Position numbers and translations under genes: made by a program. The notes beneath the pieces were generated by a model. The model was not told where the DNA came from. It did no database searches and saw only the letters and a program-made list of their open reading frames with translations. Of a stretch of DNA of 64,000 bases, positions 50,174-61,754 are shown one piece after another. Origin of the DNA: Lasioglossum baleicum (Eukaryota; Arthropoda; Insecta; Hymenoptera; Halictidae); assembly GCF_051020765.1 (NCBI RefSeq), contig NC_134944.1, positions 2,914,001 to 2,978,000 on the forward strand, written 5' to 3'. Positions within the stretch are counted from its first letter, which is position 1. The number at the start of each line of letters is the position of its first letter.

Positions 50174-52451
50174 ATGGCTGAGACATTAATTCCATTTGTA
50201 TACTGGGCTCAAACAAAAAGTCAAGTTACATTAAAGGTAGAATTAACAAATGTTAAGGTATGTATCTTAAATAATCCGTGTGTATGGAGTTTATTATAAC
50301 ATATCATTAATATTACATGTATTTTTTAGGATTTAAATGTTGATATGGATGAAAAAAGGCTGTGCGTTAATGCACATGGACAAGGTGCCAAAGGTTTTAA
50401 TAATTATCGATTTAGTCTCGACTTACATTCATCCATTAACACTGAGGTAAAATATGTATAATAATAAGTAGACTGCGTATCTTTATGCATTTATGGCTTA
50501 TGAAAATTTTCAAGAAATGCTAGAATATAAAATTCAATATAATTTAGTAAGATTTTTATTTCTTTTGGATCTACAAAGGCTGTTCCCATTAAAAATACAA
50601 TTATTTCATGCCACTTTCTTAAAATTTGTCTATAAAAATTGAAAATTGCGTAAATGTCCGCAGTCTAATGATAAGCATCGATATTTAATTCAATTTCAAT
50701 AAAAGGAAGAATATTTGTTCATATAAGAAATATTATTCAATATCTTGAATGAGATCTTTTAAGTAATTGTATTGGTTTAACGTTTAACCCATTACATGAC
50801 ATGAAATATTCAAGTAACATTTCTAATAAACGTTTGAGCATTTATATAATAAATTAATGGCTTGTAACACTTTATCTGGCACACCCTGTATATCTTTACT
50901 GAATTTATTTACCAAAGTTTCATAAATTAGAACTAAATGAAAACTAGTGTGTATTTAATTAATTAGTACTTTTTAATTAATTAATACTTTTTCATTGTTG
51001 TAGGAAAGTACTTATAATGTAATAGAAAGTCAAGTCGATTTTGTATTAAAGAAAAAATGTCTTGGTTGGTGGCCAAGACTAACTAGTCAGCCTCAAAAAC
51101 CTGCTTGGTTAAAAATCGATTTTGATAAATGGACAAGCGAAGATTCAGAAGACAATGAAGATAAAAAACGGGACATATGCAATGACTATCCTGGCATGTA
51201 TGATAAACTTTATAAAGAAGAATTTGGTTACAAAAAAGGTATATTTTCTTATAGAATATAAGGTCGGATACATATTAAATAACCGCCTCTATTATTTTCA
51301 TTCTTTGTGAATTAATCGAGCGGATGGCACTCACCGTTCATGATGTCCTTAGCAAAATAGTTCCTTTGTCTGTGTTTGACTGTTTTATTTATGAATGAAA
51401 CTAATGTTATTTATGAAAATGTGAAAAATTATGAGGAGTTTACTAAAAAGGATAATAATATAGGAGGTTATTTTAGAGTGTTTATGTCCAAATCTATTTA
51501 ACTCAGTTCCGAAATGAGAATATGGCTGGACAAAGAAACACGGATTTGATTGTTTATTAGACATATATGGTTTCATTTTGGATTGAAACGTTAAAACCAT
51601 TTTGCTTTTACCACTGTTCTTGCTAGCCATCTTTCTCGTCTCTGAATAGCAAATTTCTTAAAATTCAGTAACAGCATTAATTAGTTGTCTTTATTTATTC
51701 TCTAGAAGATTCCAAGATGGTGTACTTAATATTTTATAATCTTTGCCAGTTTGTTGGTTTTACTTATATCGTCACTGTAATGACCATCATGTATTTACGG
51801 GATGGACCAGGTTAGTAAACGTTTAAATAATTATGATTCCATTATTGGCTACGTGGTTATTGAGAAGTTGAATTTTTATTTTTAGCTTCCATGAAAGATA
51901 CATACACCGCTGTTGGGAATCCAATAAAGTTTATACAGCTTTTACAATTTTTAGAAGTTATGCACGCTTTATTTGGCTACACTAAAGGTAGCACCTTGGT
52001 ATCATTTGTACAAGTAGGCGGTAGGGCATTTGTTTTATTCGCTATGATTGAAGCTGAACCTCGTATGCAAACAAAACCTGTTGTTTTTTACCTATTCGCT
52101 ACTTGGAGTGTAATAGAAATAGTTAGACACCCTTACTATATAACGCAATTACTAAAAATTGAAATTCCATTTTTAACATGGCTTAGATACACTATATGGA
52201 TGCCGTTATATCCGCTAGGATTTCTTTGCGAAGGGGTTATAATATTAAGAAATATCCCATATTTTGAAGAAACGGAACAATTTACTTGTTCCTTGCCTAA
52301 TTCATGGAATTTTGCGTTTCATTTTCCATCATTCTTAAGAATATACTTACTTGTATTTTGTTTACCTATCATGTATATGTTAATGTCCCGTATGAATCAG
52401 GTACGTTATAAAAAATTAGGTAAATACAAATCCAGAGGGAAGTATGCATGA
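50174..52451 (+). CDS. HACD3: 3-hydroxyacyl-CoA dehydratase with CS domain (HACD3/PTPLAD1)
   Basis: ER membrane enzyme of very-long-chain fatty acid elongation, dehydrating 3-hydroxyacyl-CoA. Five in-phase exons: 50174-50257, 50330-50446, 51004-51238, 51706-51810 and 51886-52451, giving 368 residues (human 362). The N-terminal 110 residues form a CS (p23-like) domain: MAETLIPFVYWAQTKSQVTL, GFNNYRFSLDLHSSIN and KKKCLGWWPRLTSQPQKPAW. A linker with DYPGMYDKLYKEEFGYKK follows, and then the multispanning PTPLA domain: LCQFVGFTYIVTVMTIMYL, YTAVGNPIKFIQLLQFLEVM, IEIVRHPYYI and YPLGFLCEG, with the family's catalytic Tyr/Glu pair expected in the last of these. The tail is basic (KKLGKYKSRGKYA). Intron 2 holds a MITE copy and the solo end of another transposon. 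Confident by architecture and length. Confidence 0.95.
50469..50667. mobile_element. MITE, GACTGCGGATCTTTATGC family (copy 4), in HACD3 intron 2
   Basis: TA-bounded, 199 bp. The left end is GACTGCGTATCTTTATGCAT and the right end GCGTAAATGTCCGCAGTC. Confidence 0.8.
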
Positions 52452-54979
52452 TTTAACGAATAATTTTAAATGTATTTATTGATTACATTGTAAATTTGTT
52501 AAATAATTTTATAATTATTACTGTTTATCAATATTATACCACAGACGAGATATAGAAATTTATTTAATTTCTTTTTTTTTTCTTTTAATTTCTTTCTATA
52601 TCTCGTCGGTGATTATTCTTTTTTTACGTTTTTTTCTACATTTTTTTACGTTTTTTAATTCTTTTTTGCCTTCTCTAAGTCAGGAAACATTTACCAAATA
52701 TTTGCTATTTACACTTATAGTTATTAATGTAATTTTAATGAATATATAATATAAATAAATACAAATTCAGCTGTGAACGGGTATTGTTACAGTCCAGAAT
52801 AAAGTCATCCTGGTTTAATCTTTGGTTATTATTCATCCCCTGACACATTATATTTATATTTATTAATGAAAAATCAAAAGTATTGGCTCTGGTATTGGAT
52901 ATTCATTACAGCAGCAAATGATTCGTGCCGCTTTCCCATAAAAATGTAGGGACTGCACCGACTGCACCACCGACGAGATACTATTAAAGACTGCCAGCCC
53001 CTGTGTTATTCCGCGGGACCGGTAAGTGGGCGCGAGTGGGCGCGGGGATAACGGGAAAGTTACAGTGATCTGATATACCACAGCGGTAAAAGTTCCACAA
53101 TCGACGCGATATTCGTCAAGTTGAAGAAGAATGATATAGTAGAATGCTGACATTACCTATTCTGTAATTGCCTTATAATACTATATATAATTCTCTTATT
53201 GCATTCTTATTTTCCTTATTATCACCATTGTAATAATTGTTTACAATATAATCGATAGTTTATAGATGTAGGAAAAATGGAAGTAATTACTACGTAATAT
53301 TCTACAAATGTATTGGAATTTAAAAGTAATTTGAACATTATTGCGTTATATATAAAATAATGATTCTTAAAAAATATTTTGTTATGTTGTGTAATGACAA
53401 AATTCAATCGTTCTTATTAAGATCCTTAGTAGGAAACAGAAAATTAATTTTTTTACTTATTTATCCCATACTTGTAATGCTCGACAGCATTATTGACTGC
53501 AATTATTAAAGTAGAGGTAGTAACAAGATAAAAGTATTAACTAATTAAACTAATTTTCGACGGCTCCTATCCATACAATGTTCTTTAGAGGCAGTATTTC
53601 GTACGATGATATCTAAAAAAATAATTCTATTTGACTCTATACGAATATTTCTTGCACCATATATGACGCTATTTAAAAAGTGCGTGTAACATTATTTTAT
53701 TTCATTCTGAACTGAACCACTTCCTGAAACATGATTCATTTATGAGTACATTGTGCGACGAGACGAAGAGCTAGCAGACGAAGTCGAAGTCGAAATCTTA
53801 AAAGAATAAGGACTCTCCGCGTCTCTTTTTTTCCCGACGCTGTCCTTCTTTGTGTCCGAAACTTGCGTCGCTCATTGCATAAGCAAATATCATCGGAATT
53901 ATATAATTTTGGTATCATTATCATAAAAAGAAACAAAATTCACCAAATATGTTAAGTAAAATCCTATAAAAAAATAATGATAAATAATTAAGCTTTGTTG
54001 TTTGATTAGTAGTCTCACACCGATATACCCGACCCGACCCGTATCATGTTACAATGTTTCACTCCACTCCACGGCGACCGAAGCCCCCGAGCTTCACTTC
54101 CCTTTTCTCCGTTCGTCATCATAGAATAGTGTTTCCTGAAAATTGAATGTCTCTGGCCAGACTCGAGTTTTCGACATTTATAGCAAGCTTGCTATAATCT
54201 TATCTTATATGTCAAAATTTAGTTTTCTATTTAAAATATTTTGTTGTTAAAACTCATTAATAGTTTTAAATAGTACTTGAATATATTTAAAATGATATTG
54301 GAATATTGGAATATTACAATTTGGAATGAAGGGCCTAGCCGGACGAGATAGTCCTTCGAATTATTTAAACAGCCGTTGTGCCATTCAATTTTCGGTCCAT
54401 TTTCCCCATTTACTTGCATTAATTTAATCATATAATTGCATTTAATTGAAATTGATATTTGAGATTTTTTCCCGATTTTTTGGTTCAAAATGTTAATTAC
54501 ACAAAGTGAAAAACACGCAAAAATTCGACAAATGCAGGTTTTTTAGAGAAATTGAAAAATAGCATTGATCATATTTTTAGACTATCAACATATGTACCAG
54601 AACTTTTTTTACGACAGCTCGTAAACGACAAAGAGGGACTGAGGAACGAGGCAGCCGACACAGTTCAAAAGGCTGCGTACCGATTACATCAATGCACATA
54701 GGAAAGTTTTTTATTTTTCAATCTTTTTTACGGAATTACCAACGTATTTGTGAGATCCTTCTAATTAAAATGAGCCTAAATACGGCATAATTTGAGCCAT
54801 ATTTACTTATTTAAAGTGTGATAATAATTACCTAATATAGGTTATTATAATATAGGTCATTTAATATAATATATTTATAATTATAAATAATTTAGGGATG
54901 TGCGGGCCGCTCGATGTTCGGGTTCGAGTCGGGTCGGGTCGCAGAAAGTCCGGCGGCGGCCCTTCGATTCGACTTCGAA
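52452..54979. other. HACD3 3' flank with repeat fragments
   Basis: No coding sequence recognised. 52899-52944 (ATTCATTACAGCAGCAAATG and onward) recurs inverted at 61393-61436. 52968-53102 is a truncated copy of the element at 60335-60741. 54015-54110 is an inverted partner of 48235-48320. Confidence 0.5.
52968..53102 (+). mobile_element. Truncated copy of the CACCGACG element
   Basis: Starts CACCGACGAGATACTATTAA and follows the complete element at 60335 nearly base for base through GTAAGTGGGCGCGAGTGGG to CAGTGATCTGATATACCACA. The right half is absent. Confidence 0.75.
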
Positions 54980-57040
54980 TTCGTCGGGCGGGTACGAAAA
55001 GAATCGAACAAGTTCGGGCGGACGAGTTATTGCGTTATCCGAGATTCAAATACTCTGCGTTCTTATGACATACATAATGGTAATAATGGTTTTCTTTCTT
55101 TACTTATAACGTGATTTTTAATATACTTGGTTTTTTTATAACTACATTAGGTATATTCGCCAAACGCGTGCCTGCTCTTTATTTGTATTAAAGCTTGAAT
55201 AATGCACTTTTCATGTGAAAAACTTAAAAGACAATATTTCTAGCTTTTTAACGAATTTTCTCCGAATGAACTTAGATATGTATCGATAATATCATTAAAA
55301 TGTCTTTACGGAAGTTATACAATACACCTAGAAGATTACAATATGGTAAAGTATGGCAATAATTAAAAACGAAATATAAATATAAACATTATACGTATTA
55401 TATTTCGTGTTTAATTACTAAGTAATTACACAACAAAATTTTTTTCGATTTCTTTAAAATTAAAAAAAAAAAATTTTTTTAAAATTTTTTTTTGTACCTT
55501 ACGATGATGTTTCCGCTTACAATAATCGAAAATTATCCCAATGCAAGAGTGAGTTAATCATCTCTACTCGCGAGAATACATTTTCAAAGAATATCGATGA
55601 AAGTACAAAAAAAAATTTATATTACAATCTTTAAAAAAACAATCAGTTCAAAACGAATTATTAACTGAGATTAAATTGAAAATTAATATAAACTATATGA
55701 TAATTATTAATAACATTGATGTTGAAAACGGATTGATTAATGGAGCACACATGCGGAATATTAAAATTTATTACTTTTCAAGAAAATACTAAAATTCCGT
55801 CTATATTGTGGTTAGATTTTCAATTGGCCAGAGTAGGAGTGAAAGTAAGAACTCGTTATCGTGATTATATGAAAAATGCACAAATATTGATCAAAATTTT
55901 ACACCAATAATTAAAATATCGAATCAAGTAAATATGTCGAGTGAGGAAAAATATCAAATCACACGTAGTCAATTTCCAGTGGTTCCTGCTGAAGCGATTA
56001 CGATTCATAAAAGTCAGGGACAAACATACGAGAAAGTATGTTTGGATTTTAAAAAATCAGAAAGGCGAACTTTACAAATATTGTATGTAGCACTGAGCAG
56101 AGTTTCAAAATTGAGCGCAGTTTATATATTTTGGGACAATTTAAATTAACAGTATCGAAGAAAACCAAGATCACTACTGCAAACCCGGATAATGAGGAGT
56201 TGTATCGTTTGCGAAAAACTAATTAAGACAATTTATTTTGCAACATTAGTATGCTATAACAAGGAACCAAGCGAGCAACGAGCATACAATGTTGGTTTAA
56301 TGTGACGCCATATAGCAAACATTTTGATAAGTAGAAAACTATTGAATTTCCCTCAAAACGTATAATCTTCTTAAAACGTACACTTAATAATGATAATAAT
56401 ATACTGCAACTAACGAATCGGGAAGTTCTTTGTGTGGCTCGTGGAGAGTCACACACCAAATAAAAAAAAACATTAATAGCTATAGGTACTACTAGCCATG
56501 CGTACCACTAACCCTTTCGCAAGAGCAGTCCTATCCGCGAGCGAGCAAAGCGAGCGAGCAAAAACAACCCTACTCGCGAGCGAGCGAAGCGAGCGAGCAA
56601 CAATAACCCTCTAGTTTTTTATTTTATATGATTTTATTTTAAGTTAATTTCTATTTTATTTTATATTGTATACTATATATTATCTTTTAAGAATTTGTGT
56701 AAGATTAATGATAGTTAAGTAGGTTACTTAACAGTTAATAAAAACATCACCCACTGAAAAGTTATCATAACTTATTACATACCACGTTGTAAATATTTTC
56801 TTATAATTTTTTCACGTGAAACGTGCATTATTTCAAATTTTAATACAAATAACGATCATGCACATGTCTGCCGAATATACCTAATGTACTTATATAAAAA
56901 TCACATTATGGACAAGTTATGAAAGAAATACGTACCATTATTATTATTATCTATTTCATAAGAACGCACAGTTGATTCTCGGGTATCGCGATAACTCGTT
57001 CGCGCGATCTTGTTCTATTGTTTTAGAAGCCGCCCGACAA
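54980..57040. mobile_element. 2-kb inverted-repeat element with helicase remnant
   Basis: Outer arms of about 200-235 bases are inverted copies: GTCGGGCGG, GACGAGTTATTGCGTTATCC, TGCGTTCTTATGA, CATTAGGTATATTCG and TTATTTGTATTAAA on the left all recur inverted on the right between 56808 and 57040. The interior carries a Helitron-type helicase fragment and, near 56520-56610, two copies of a palindrome-rich GCGAGCGAGCGAAGCGAGCG block. Such long arms are not typical of Helitrons, so this may be a different element that captured or was invaded by one. Confidence 0.65.
55690..56150 (+). pseudogene. Helitron/PIF1-type helicase C-terminal fragment
   Basis: The open stretch ending at 56149 contains PAEAITIHKSQGQTYEKV and LYVALSRVSKLSAVYIF, the last helicase motifs of PIF1-like superfamily 1B proteins encoded by Helitrons and their relatives. 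Upstream, in broken frames, are matching pieces (GLINGAHMRNIK and PSILWLDFQLARVGVKVRTR). The N-terminal helicase motifs and any Rep domain are missing, so this is a dead remnant. Confidence 0.75.
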
Positions 57041-57054
57041 AGGTGAGTCATGAG

Positions 57055-57255
57055 TACACTGCGGATCTTTATGCAAAATAAAAAATGTTTGCATTGATTG
57101 CACGGCACATGAGCCAAATATAAATTGTATTCTTCTTTTAATTATCCTATTAAGCTGAAACTAATACGTTGATGTCCTTAAATATTTTTAACATGTCCAC
57201 TGCTTTAAATTGAACGTGTACATTTTTGTCATACATGCATAAAATCCGCAGTCTA
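57055..57255. mobile_element. MITE, GACTGCGGATCTTTATGC family (copy 5)
   Basis: TA-bounded, 201 bp. The left end is CACTGCGGATCTTTATGCAA and the right end GCATAAAATCCGCAGTC. It starts 15 bases after the right arm of the 2-kb inverted-repeat element. Confidence 0.8.
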
Positions 57256-57456
57256 GTCATAAGCTTCCCGATGTGTCTGATGTATCGTGTACCCGACTCG
57301 AGCCCGATAGGCGAAAAACCAAAACAAGGTAATATGGACATGATATTTGGTCCCCTCAGGGTTTCAAATTCATTTACCAATCCTCTCCTTTTTCCACTCT
57401 CACCATCGCCTTTTCAGCGGGACCTACTGTTTATGGTGGGTTCCGAACCACCTTTT

Positions 57457-57605
57457 GCCAACAACACGTGAAAAACACCCCGGGTGGGTCACTTTCCGGT
57501 TTTTGACCAGACGGTCACCCATCCTAGTGCCGGTCACGTTCCACGTTGTTTAACTTCGGTGATCTAACGAGAACCGGTGCTTTCAACGGGACTACGGTTG
57601 TTGGC
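57457..57605 (-). pseudogene. 5S rRNA-derived sequence with an insertion
   Basis: On the minus strand it starts GCCAACAACC like 5S rRNA and keeps CACCGGTTCTCGT, GATCACCGAAGTTAAACAAC and GGATGGGTGACCG (the internal promoter part), then ends CACGTGTTGTTGGC as a 5S 3' end does. It is 149 bases instead of about 120: the extra sequence lies between GGGTGACCG and the 3' stem, and a smaller change affects the middle. It continues directly into GGTGGTTCGGAACCCACC, a small hairpin. It is a 5S pseudogene or the head of a 5S-derived SINE. Confidence 0.7.
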
Positions 57606-57783
57606 TAACAAGGTAATAAAAGTAGTGGTTTTTTCCCCCTCCCCAAGTTAGCACAGGGTCCTTGAGGTCGAAAACTGAGATTCGACACCCCAGAGTACCC
57701 CTAAATGACGTGTCAAAATTTCATTAAGTTCGGAATACTTTCCAGGTAGACGCCTTTTTTCGACCTGCCGACTGGACTATATG

Positions 57784-57912
57784 AAAAAACTTGACGACAC
57801 TGAGGAAAATGAAAAATTGAATAACTCCAAGAAAAATGGAAAACTTAATGACTCCGAGAAAAATAAAGAACTTACTGACTCTGAGGAAAATGAAAACTTT
57901 AATAACTCTCAG
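57784..57912 (+). repeat. 27-bp coding-like minisatellite
   Basis: About four and a half units of 27 bases encode KLNDSEKNK-like nonapeptides in one open frame (57781-57969). It could be a relic of a repetitive protein exon. No gene context is seen. Confidence 0.55.
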
Positions 57913-57969
57913 TTAATAAGCTGTCTTCAATGCCTCTTAAAAATGCAATTAATCGCATGTAGGGATTGA

Positions 57970-60327
57970 TCAGGTGTTTCTCTCTCTATATTAAAAAATA
58001 TTTAAAAATCCTTTGACAAATCTGTTTTGTGGCGTCAGGATACTGCTGTCGATATTCCATCACAGTTTGTATAGTATATATTATTTCTCCACTTTGTTTC
58101 TATATAAAATTTTAATATGATCCTCCATTAGTTTAACGCCCCGTTCAGCGGTATCATTGACCACCTTCAGTCTATGTTTCAGTCAGTCTACTTATTATTC
58201 ATAATAACTTCTTTTTCCGATATTTTAACTGTTTTTCTTTTGTAGATTGGAGCGTATTAATGAATTTAGTCAAGGTAGTAGAGAGACTTCCAGGATTGCA
58301 AGATATTCATTTACTCATTTCTCGATAATACAAACACGGGGTTTTTCACTAGTCAAAAACGCTAGATAAAACATCGATCTAGGGCGCTATCTGCCTCAAA
58401 AGTCCTATTTTTTCGATTACGAGGCGTAATTTTCATTATTCGGCAGCATGTAGCTATGAAAATAGCTACCGAATAGTGCAAATTACGCCCCTTAATATCT
58501 CTGTCAGTTATGTATATATAAAAAAACTCTTCAAACAAAAGTTGTAGTATATAAGGAGGTGGATATAGTGGATATAGTATCAGAGAAAAAATTTTTTTTC
58601 AAAGTAATTATTTCAAGTTTTCAAAGTCACGGATGTTTTTTCTATCAACAACTGTTTATGCTACATACGGATTCTTAAAGAGAAAAAAGACAAATTCAAC
58701 GATATATCATAACGTCTATTTATGTAAAGATTTAAAAAATTCAAAATTTTCAAATTTGCTGCGCCTCATTTTCCCATGATCCAATCGGCCCCAAAATTTT
58801 TCCAGATCATTTTCTCAACATTTGTTACAATTCTGGTTTACGGGACAAAAAAATTTCATGGTCGAAAAATAAGGTCCACCCTAATGTCCATATACGTAAA
58901 TTACGAGAAGCAGTAAAGGGTGCTTAACGTCGAAGAAGAAAATCCTGGTAATTAAAACTTAATATGTACTACATTCTACGTTATTAGAATAATTGTAGTT
59001 TAATTATGATACATTTTATATCAAAATTTTTTATTTACACTTAGAAACGCACTGTCTCGGAAGGAAATGGACATTCGAGAGAAGCAATAAAATTAGAGCA
59101 TCATCGCGAAAAAAGATGAGTTTGCAATAACCTCAATATTTTATGAAATTCTATTATAATTATAGTTATGACTGTGTTTTTTTATTTTAGGAAGACAGAA
59201 CATCAAATAAACTTGTGTATGCTAGTATAAAATCAATTTATATATATTCTACAATTTATTTTATTATTTGTTTGACAACTAATAAATCTACAAATTGTTT
59301 CATAAACTAAAAAATACTTCCTGCATTTTCGTATTCTCCAATCAGTCCAAATAAATACCATCAAACTGTTCTCGATCATATACCAATTTTTATTAATGCA
59401 ATTATGACAGTAACAAAACGTTTCTATTTAAAATGAATACATATTTTGAACATAGTTTTAACATTTTTAATTTTTTGGAAGGTTAAAAAATGTAATTAAA
59501 AAAGTAATGAAAAAAAAAATAAAAAAAAAATCCTCGCTGCACGGGGACCCGAAGTCTAGCTCCAGATTGCGATTCATACGCTCGACGGCTCGACAGTCGA
59601 ATTTCAGTTTCGTTTCCGTAAGCCGTAAAGCATGGCAACATGGCAAGTTCTAAAAATAGATTGTGGCTGGCACAAGCGCACAAGCAGCGCACACGGATAT
59701 AGTAAAGGTACGCTGGTGAGTGTAGCGCGCGGGCGCGTTGCTAACACGATACCAATACAGTGTCTTCTGCACCGACGAAATGCCGTCGTTGGCCTCCTGT
59801 TTCTCACTCCAGTCAGAATATATCCTAGAGGGCGTAAGAGAACACCGAAAAATTCGAGTCCCGCCAACTCCCGTAAGGCTGGCAGTCTTTAACAGTATCT
59901 CGTCGGTGACTGCACGACGTGGAGGCCGAACTTCATACATGCGCTACAAGAGGGACAGGCACTCGAAAGGTCCTTTCCTGCAAGTACTCGTTCCTCAACA
60001 ATTAGCATATATACCGTCCTCAACCGCCTTCCGACATCCCACCGTCTAAGGCAGGGCCCGCCAGTAAGCCTTACTGATGAGTTCTCTGGCGGGCCTGGGA
60101 CGAAACGCTCCTTCCTTTTTCCTCCTCTCCTTCTCAAGTAGTTGAGCTGTACCTCATCACCGCCATACACTATGCCAGCTCCTACAATTGGTGACCCTCG
60201 ACATTAGAACACGCAACCTATCCCTGATTGGGATATACGCAAAACGTCGCGAGATACACGTCAAAGAGAACGAAGCGGTTAATTGTAAGAAGACGCTCGG
60301 TATAAATGTGTTTCCGTTCGCACGATC
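57970..60327. other. Intergenic, mostly AT-rich, no gene seen
   Basis: No coding features recognised. From about 59764 to 59909 there is a fragment related to the right half of the element at 60335-60741 (shared GGCGTAAGA, CGAAAAATTCGAGTCCCGCC and GGCTGGCAGTCTTTAA). At 60101-60134 a block recurs in the hairpin at 60979-61080. Confidence 0.5.
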
Positions 60328-60334
60328 CTCGAAG

Positions 60335-60741
60335 CACCGACGAGATACTATTAAAGACTGCCAGCCCCTGTGTTATTCCGCGGGACCAGTAAGTGGGCGC
60401 GAGTGGGCGCGGGGATAACGTGAAAGTTACAGTGATCTGATATACCACATCGCTAAAAGTTCTAAATAGTGCCAAAATAGTGCCAAAACATCGTCTGAAA
60501 TATGGCGGAGAATGTAACATTTAATAATAATCGATATGGTTTCGTGATAATTCGCATTCTCACCGATACATCGCGACGAGAATCTCCTCAGTGGTCTTCT
60601 TTACCGACAAAATGCTGTCGTTGGCCTTCTGTTTCTCTGGATGGAGCCAGAATATATCCTAGAGGGCGTAAGAAATACCGAAAAATTCGAGTCCCGCCAA
60701 CTCCCATAAGGCTGGCAGTCTTTAATAGTATCTCGTCGGTG
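60335..60741. mobile_element. 407-bp DNA transposon with 7-bp target duplication
   Basis: Terminal inverted repeats of about 32 bases: CACCGACGAGATACTATTAA then AGACTGCCAGCC at the left, inverted at the right as GGCTGGCAGTCTTTAATAGT then ATCTCGTCGGTG. The flanks are CTCGAAG at 60328-60334 and CTCGAAG at 60742-60748. It is nonautonomous. Near-perfect ends and duplication suggest recent insertion. Confidence 0.85.
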
Positions 60742-60978
60742 CTCGAAGGATCGAAGACTTCGGAAGGCGAAGGGAATGGAACAGAGTTCCCAGGTATGTA
60801 CAAGTGGTACATACAAGCAGTACGACTGATGGGAATCTAACAATTGAAGATGTGTCAGTAAGTCCTTCAAAACGACCCTACGTACGCGGAGTGTATGAAA
60901 ACCCCAGCAGATTACATCAAGATACTGGAAAGAGGAATGGAACAGTTCCTTGGCAGGGTAGTGCCACTCAATGACCAC

Positions 60979-61080
60979 AGCTCGACCAAGCTCGACCACT
61001 GTGAAAGAGAGGAGGAAAAAGGACGAAACGCTCCTTCCTTTTTCCTCCTCTCTTTCACAGTGGTCGAGCTGGGTCGAGCT
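60979..61080. repeat. Long perfect hairpin
   Basis: A 42-base arm (AGCTCGACCAAGCTCGACCA ... AAAGAGAGGAGGAAAAAGGA) is mirrored by ... CCTCCTCTCTTTCACAGTGG TCGAGCT with one or two mismatches and a loop of about 17 bases. Part of the arm also occurs at 60101-60134. Confidence 0.8.
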
Positions 61081-61130
61081 CCCATTTCATCATCATATAT
61101 TGTTATGGTAGCCGCCACAAAAACGTCCTT

Positions 61131-61345
61131 ACAGCGCCATCTAGCGGCAAAACGCTCAAACTGTTAGCCAAATGTTACCGACAGAGCAAGTCAGGCCGGG
61201 AACAACGCCATCTAGCGGTAGACTGGGAAGTAACAGTTTGATTTAGTTTCAAATGTACCGCTAGATGGCGCTGTTACCGGCCTGACTTGCTCTGTCGGTA
61301 ACATTTGGCTAACAGTTTGGGCGTTTTGCCGCTAGATGGCGCTGT
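61131..61345. repeat. Palindromic element carrying four CTCF-like motifs
   Basis: Two arms of about 88 bases are almost exact reverse complements, separated by a short spacer. Each arm carries two motifs of the form CCGCTAGATGGCGCT: at 61134-61148 and 61204-61218 on the minus strand, and at 61258-61272 and 61329-61343 on the plus strand. The motif differs from the classic CTCF consensus by about one base. It lies about 400 bp upstream of the MICU1 start codon. Confidence 0.75.
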
Positions 61346-61754
61346 AAGTACGTATACGAAGCGCAAATAATTCGTGCCGGAATTAACATTGCGTCTTATG
61401 GGAAAAGCGGCACGAATCATTTGCTGCTGTAATGAATATTCAATATTTTTCATTTTGCATGAATAAATTATTTTTATTGTATAATACAGATACAGGATTC
61501 TCCAGTACACTCCTACCAATTTTTTTAGCCCTTGAATAACAATTTCATTGAATATTTATTTAAATATTACAGTTGCACAGATCTCGCAAGTCGCAAGTCG
61601 CAAGTTCTCGCGCATCGCGTCGAAGGTGGTCGAAGGTGCGTGCAGTGCGTGTAAATACTGGTAAATAGTTACCTGGTGCCTGGTACTTACATGTATAAAT
61701 CGTTTCATCGTTTGTCAGACTATAAATGTCTTAAATAGTGTATACATAGTGAAA

